In this document: positions 7,081 to 8,877 of the stretch, in pieces
Layout: the number at the start of each line of letters is the position of its first letter
How positions within the stretch are numbered: position 1 is the stretch's first letter
Assembly: GCA_002402085.1 (NCBI GenBank)
Contig: NVVB01000022.1
Coordinates: 1 to 8,877, forward strand
DNA: 8,877 nt
Direction: 5' to 3'
DNA from: Gammaproteobacteria bacterium
Lineage (GTDB): Bacteria > Pseudomonadota > Gammaproteobacteria > Pseudomonadales > UBA3067
Program-made: the position numbers and the translations under genes
Notes under the pieces: model-generated
The model's database searches: none
What the model saw: only the letters and a program-made list of their open reading frames with translations
Told to the model about the DNA's origin: nothing

Positions 7081-7115
7081 AGTCGTTTTGTCGAATAAAA
7101 TAATATTTAACGACT
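7081..7115. repeat. Inverted repeat AGTCGTT/AACGACT around a promoter
   Basis: Perfect 7-base arms (7081-7087 and 7109-7115) with a 21-base AT-rich centre. The right arm lies in the spacer of the minus-strand promoter and the left arm lies just past its expected start site, bracketing the -10 hexamer. A second small inverted repeat, TGAC-N5-GTCA (7115-7127), overlaps the -35 hexamer. The layout resembles an operator. Confidence 0.5.
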
Positions 7116-7128
7116 GACGACCTGTCAT
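7100..7128 (-). promoter_or_regulatory. Best sigma-70 promoter candidate for the minor-pilin operon
   Basis: On the minus strand ATGACA (7123-7128, 5 of 6 to TTGACA), a 17-base spacer and TATTAT (7100-7105, 5 of 6 to TATAAT). Predicted transcription start is near 7093, giving fimT an untranslated leader of about 306 bases. Inverted repeats overlap both hexamers, suggesting repressor or activator control. Confidence 0.45.
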
Positions 7129-7162
7129 GATTTTATCACCGCTCATCTTCGCTGGCTTAAGC

Positions 7163-7225
7163 AAAACCGTTCTTGAATGGCTGGATTCAATTCTGGATTA
7201 GTCGCAGCTAATGTTAGACGGTTTT
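7163..7225. ncRNA. Possible branched RNA fold of unknown function
   Basis: An outer 8-base stem AAAACCGT/ACGGTTTT (7163-7170 with 7218-7225) encloses two hairpins: TTGAAT-GGCTGG-ATTCAA (7173-7190) and ATTAG-TCGCAG-CTAAT (7197-7212). All stems are perfectly complementary, forming a three-way junction. A fourth hairpin, GGCT-GGGG-AGCC, follows at 7229-7240. It could act as RNA on either strand, or as DNA. I do not recognise a known RNA family. Confidence 0.3.
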
Positions 7226-7487
7226 CATGGCTGGGGAGCCTGTAGAAATGTACGGATGAGAATCAGGGATGGGTGGTATCGACCCTATAATGTTGCTTTA
7301 TTACGATCACCCATGGACGTCGATTTATTGATAAGCGCTTGGAAATGAGGGGGATTCCAATTATGCTTAGAGCCGCGCTTGGAGAAGCAGTATAAAGAAG
7401 CCAGTCTGAAATAGTCGCTTGCTCGAAATTACTACTTTGCGATGGATGTGTATTATAAATTTTGGCGCTATGAATCGATTTATTTTG

Positions 7488-7502
7488 CGTACTTTGAGTA
7501 CG
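7488..7502. repeat. Hairpin abutting the protease ribosome binding site
   Basis: CGTACT-TTG-AGTACG has perfect 6-base arms. Its last base is the first G of the run GGGGGTGGA (7502-7510) that serves as Shine-Dalgarno for the ATG at 7516. It could be an operator near the promoter or an RNA hairpin affecting initiation. Confidence 0.45.
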
Positions 7503-7515
7503 GGGGTGGACTTTA

Positions 7516-8619
7516 ATGAGACAACGAGCTGGCTTTAAATACGATGCGCTTGGCCGGGTGTTAGGTGATTGTTTTGCGGCAGTCGTTGGGCTTGCCTTTG
7601 CCGTAGCAGCCGTTAATGTTTGCGCCGCCCCCGTTGATTACACCACCTTCAAAACAGAAGATGAAGCGAATAACATTGAAATCTTCCAGCAAGCCAGTCA
7701 GGCGGTGGTGTATGTCACCAACACCCAGCTACAGCGAGATTATTTTTCTCTAAACATTATGGAAATCCCTCAAGGTTCTGGAAGTGGCTTCATCTGGGAT
7801 ACTGAAGGGCATATCGTGACCAACTTTCATGTCATTCAGGGCGCCAGTAAAGTCACCATCACGCTCCAGGATCATAGTGAGTGGGAAGCCGAGTTGGTCG
7901 GGGCAGCACCGGGTAAAGATCTCGCGGTATTGAAAATTAAAGCCCCTGTCGATCAACTTAAACCACTCCCCATTGGGGATTCGAAGTTGCTGCAAGTGGG
8001 CCGTAAGGTGTTGGCGATTGGTAACCCGTTTGGTTTAGATACTACGCTAACCGTGGGGGTGGTCAGTGCGCTTGGACGGGAAATAGACTCCATTACGCAG
8101 CGAAAAATTAAAGGGGTGATTCAAACGGATGCGGCTATCAATCCGGGTAATTCGGGTGGGCCACTATTGAACTCTTTAGGGCAGCTAGTGGGGGTTAATA
8201 CGGCCATCTACAGCCCCAGTGGTGTAAGTGTAGGCATTGGGTTTGCGATCCCGGTCAATACAGTGGCGAAGATTGTCCCTCAGTTAATTCAATACGGTAG
8301 GATCTATCGACCGGTGTTGGGCATTGAAACGGCATCAGACAGCTGGATAGCGCGCTATCAAGTGGAAGGCGTGCCGGTGGTTAGAGTGCAAGAAGGCTCC
8401 GGTGCTGAAAAGGCCGGGATGCGAGGCGTCAGAAAGAATCGCCGAGGCGATCTGTTATTTGGGGATATTATCGTTGCTGTGGATAACGTGCCTGTGGGTA
8501 GTAACGATGAACTACTAACCATTTTGGAGAAGCATAAAATTGGCGATATTGTAACGGTTCACTCCAATCGTGATCGAGATATTCATGAGTTTCGAATCGA
8601 GTTGCTAGCACCTGAATAA
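7516..8619 (+). CDS. Deg/HtrA-family S1C serine protease, one PDZ domain
   Basis: A 367-residue exported trypsin-like peptidase that by family degrades or trims misfolded envelope proteins. Residues about 19-38 form a hydrophobic export signal ending in VCAAP, with possible cleavage after A38; this could also stay as an anchor. The catalytic triad is H105 (TNFHVI), D135 (GKDLAVLK) and S213 (NPGNSGGPL), all in standard motifs. The oxyanion/substrate region GNPFGLD is at 169-175. One PDZ domain spans about 263-365 (RPVLGIE ... GDLLFGDIIVAVD). One PDZ domain separates it from DegP/DegQ, which have two. The PDZ wording, with a R-x-x-R-R-G-D-L-L-F-G-D insertion and an end like KIGDIVTV, reminds me more of the plant/cyanobacterial Deg1 type than of E. 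coli DegS. The start has GGTGGA 5 bases upstream. It faces away from the pilin operon; any link to pilus quality control is inference. Confidence 0.9.
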   Translation: MRQRAGFKYDALGRVLGDCFAAVVGLAFAVAAVNVCAAPVDYTTFKTEDEANNIEIFQQASQAVVYVTNTQLQRDYFSLNIMEIPQGSGSGFIWDTEGHIVTNFHVIQGASKVTITLQDHSEWEAELVGAAPGKDLAVLKIKAPVDQLKPLPIGDSKLLQVGRKVLAIGNPFGLDTTLTVGVVSALGREIDSITQRKIKGVIQTDAAINPGNSGGPLLNSLGQLVGVNTAIYSPSGVSVGIGFAIPVNTVAKIVPQLIQYGRIYRPVLGIETASDSWIARYQVEGVPVVRVQEGSGAEKAGMRGVRKNRRGDLLFGDIIVAVDNVPVGSNDELLTILEKHKIGDIVTVHSNRDRDIHEFRIELLAPE

Positions 8620-8642
8620 GCACCGTCTTTGATGCGTCTGTT

Positions 8643-8683
8643 TAAGCGCTTCCAGGAGTAGCTTCCCCTTAGCCATGCGCTTA
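8643..8683. repeat. Inverted repeat between convergent genes, possible terminator
   Basis: TAAGCGC (8643-8649) pairs with GCGCTTA (8677-8683), a perfect 7-base stem with a 27-base loop, lying between the protease stop and the stop of the convergent response-regulator gene. No T-run follows on either strand, so intrinsic termination is doubtful. The left arm is part of the palindrome AAGCGCTT, which also occurs at 7333-7340. Confidence 0.35.
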
Positions 8684-8694
8684 CCTAGAGCAGG

Positions 8695-8877
8695 CTAGCT
8701 GGCAATGGGCGGATGTTGCTCATCCCAAGTTTTAAGTTTCTCCGTGAGTATATTGACTGTAATCGGTTTGGCGATGAAATCGTCCATGCCACACGCCATA
8801 CAGGCGCGTCGATCATTTTCAGTGCTATTGGCCGTGACTGCAATGATTGGCAGTTTGGCGTTAGGTCCGTCGAGTTC
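8695..8877 (-). CDS. Response-regulator receiver domain, C-terminal end (partial)
   Basis: Sixty codons and a TAG stop are visible; the gene continues past the right edge. The text LPIIAVTAN carries the conserved Thr of receiver strand 4 (T15 of the fragment) and DDFIAKPI carries the conserved Lys-Pro of strand 5 (K37), followed by a final helix and a short tail. The phospho-accepting Asp lies outside the window. Ending right after the receiver domain with no output domain is typical of a hybrid sensor histidine kinase or a stand-alone receiver; the high similarity of VTAN and DDFIAKP to hybrid kinases favours the former. The gene is convergent with the protease gene, 75 bases apart, so no shared operon. 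Confidence 0.85.
   Translation of the reverse strand, partial: ELDGPNAKLPIIAVTANSTENDRRACMACGMDDFIAKPITVNILTEKLKTWDEQHPPIAS

Larger units (their letters stand above)
6787..7515. other. 729-base intergenic region with structured, regulatory-looking DNA
   Basis: This separates the pilin operon (leftward) from the protease gene (rightward). No protein-coding gene longer than about 30 codons is supported. It holds two face-to-face sigma-70-like promoters (6955-6983 plus; 7100-7128 minus) and short hairpins: GCGCT-GTA-AGCGC at 7023-7035, AGTCGTT/AACGACT at 7081-7115, a branched fold at 7163-7225, GGCT-GGGG-AGCC at 7229-7240 and CGTACT-TTG-AGTACG at 7488-7502. Further isolated -10-like hexamers occur (TATAAT at 7286-7291, TATAAA at 7391 and 7454) without matching -35 boxes. 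No tRNA and no cyclic-di-GMP riboswitch core was found. Confidence 0.6.

Noticed and set aside
6787..7130. A cyclic-di-GMP riboswitch before the pilin operon
   Set aside because: Such riboswitches often precede type IV pilus genes, but the conserved GCAAACC-type core and tetraloop/receptor sequences are absent on the minus strand.
7105..7219. Integron attC-like pair: ATTTAAC (RYYYAAC type) and GTTAGAC (GTTRRRY type)
   Set aside because: The two cores match each other at only 5 of 7 positions, no L boxes pair inside, and there is no cassette gene or integrase.
7256..7348. A 30-codon plus-strand frame beginning MRIRDGWYRP
   Set aside because: No Shine-Dalgarno motif precedes it, the sequence resembles no family I know, and a frame of this length is expected by chance in 729 bases.
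5525..8683. Recurring heptamer TAAGCGC (5528, 7029, 7332, 8643 and reversed at 8677), considered as an uptake or dispersed repeat signal
   Set aside because: Five copies versus about one expected is only mildly enriched, flanks differ, and it matches no known uptake sequence. A whole-genome count would decide.
8620..8694. Standard intrinsic terminator between the convergent genes
   Set aside because: An inverted repeat exists, but its loop is 27 bases and no T-run follows either arm.

Overview
This window looks like chromosomal DNA of a free-living gammaproteobacterium, plausibly a marine or aquatic relative of the Pseudomonas/Cellvibrio/Marinobacter groups. The evidence is the gene set and its order: a Pseudomonas-style minor-pilin cluster, read on the minus strand as fimT/fimU, pilV, pilW, pilX, pilY1 and then a probable pilE. 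Base composition is mid-range by eye. I see no insertion sequence, tRNA, rRNA or CRISPR array, and genus cannot be fixed from sequence alone.

Layout on the plus strand. 1-50 is probably the first codons of a minor pilin gene (pilE position), cut by the window edge. 111-3782 (minus) is a full-length pilY1 with a von Willebrand A-type N-terminal half and the PilY1/PilC beta-propeller in the C-terminal half. 3783-4019 is an unusually long gap rich in short repeats. 4020-6786 (minus) carries pilX, pilW, pilV and fimT/fimU, packed with gaps of 11-12 bases or a 4-base ATGA overlap. 6787-7515 is a 729-base non-coding region with two face-to-face promoter candidates and several inverted repeats. 7516-8619 (plus) encodes an exported trypsin-like Deg/HtrA protease with one PDZ domain. 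8695-8877 (minus) is the C-terminal end of a response-regulator receiver domain, convergent with the protease gene.

How the parts work together. FimT/FimU, PilV, PilW and PilX are class III prepilins, cut and methylated by the prepilin peptidase. By analogy with Pseudomonas aeruginosa and with the pseudopilins of type II secretion, they form a priming complex at the tip of the type IV pilus that carries the large adhesin and mechanosensor PilY1. The protease is a periplasmic quality-control enzyme by family; a functional link to the pilus is only a neighbourhood inference.

The window is mostly a recognisable system rather than a new one. The less ordinary elements are: a PilY1 with six calcium-loop-like motifs, four of them clustered in the VWA half; a 55-residue PilW leader containing a His-Pro repeat encoded by a 12-base tandem repeat; tandem 10-base repeats just before pilY1; and the structured, apparently bidirectionally transcribed intergenic region between fimT and the protease gene.
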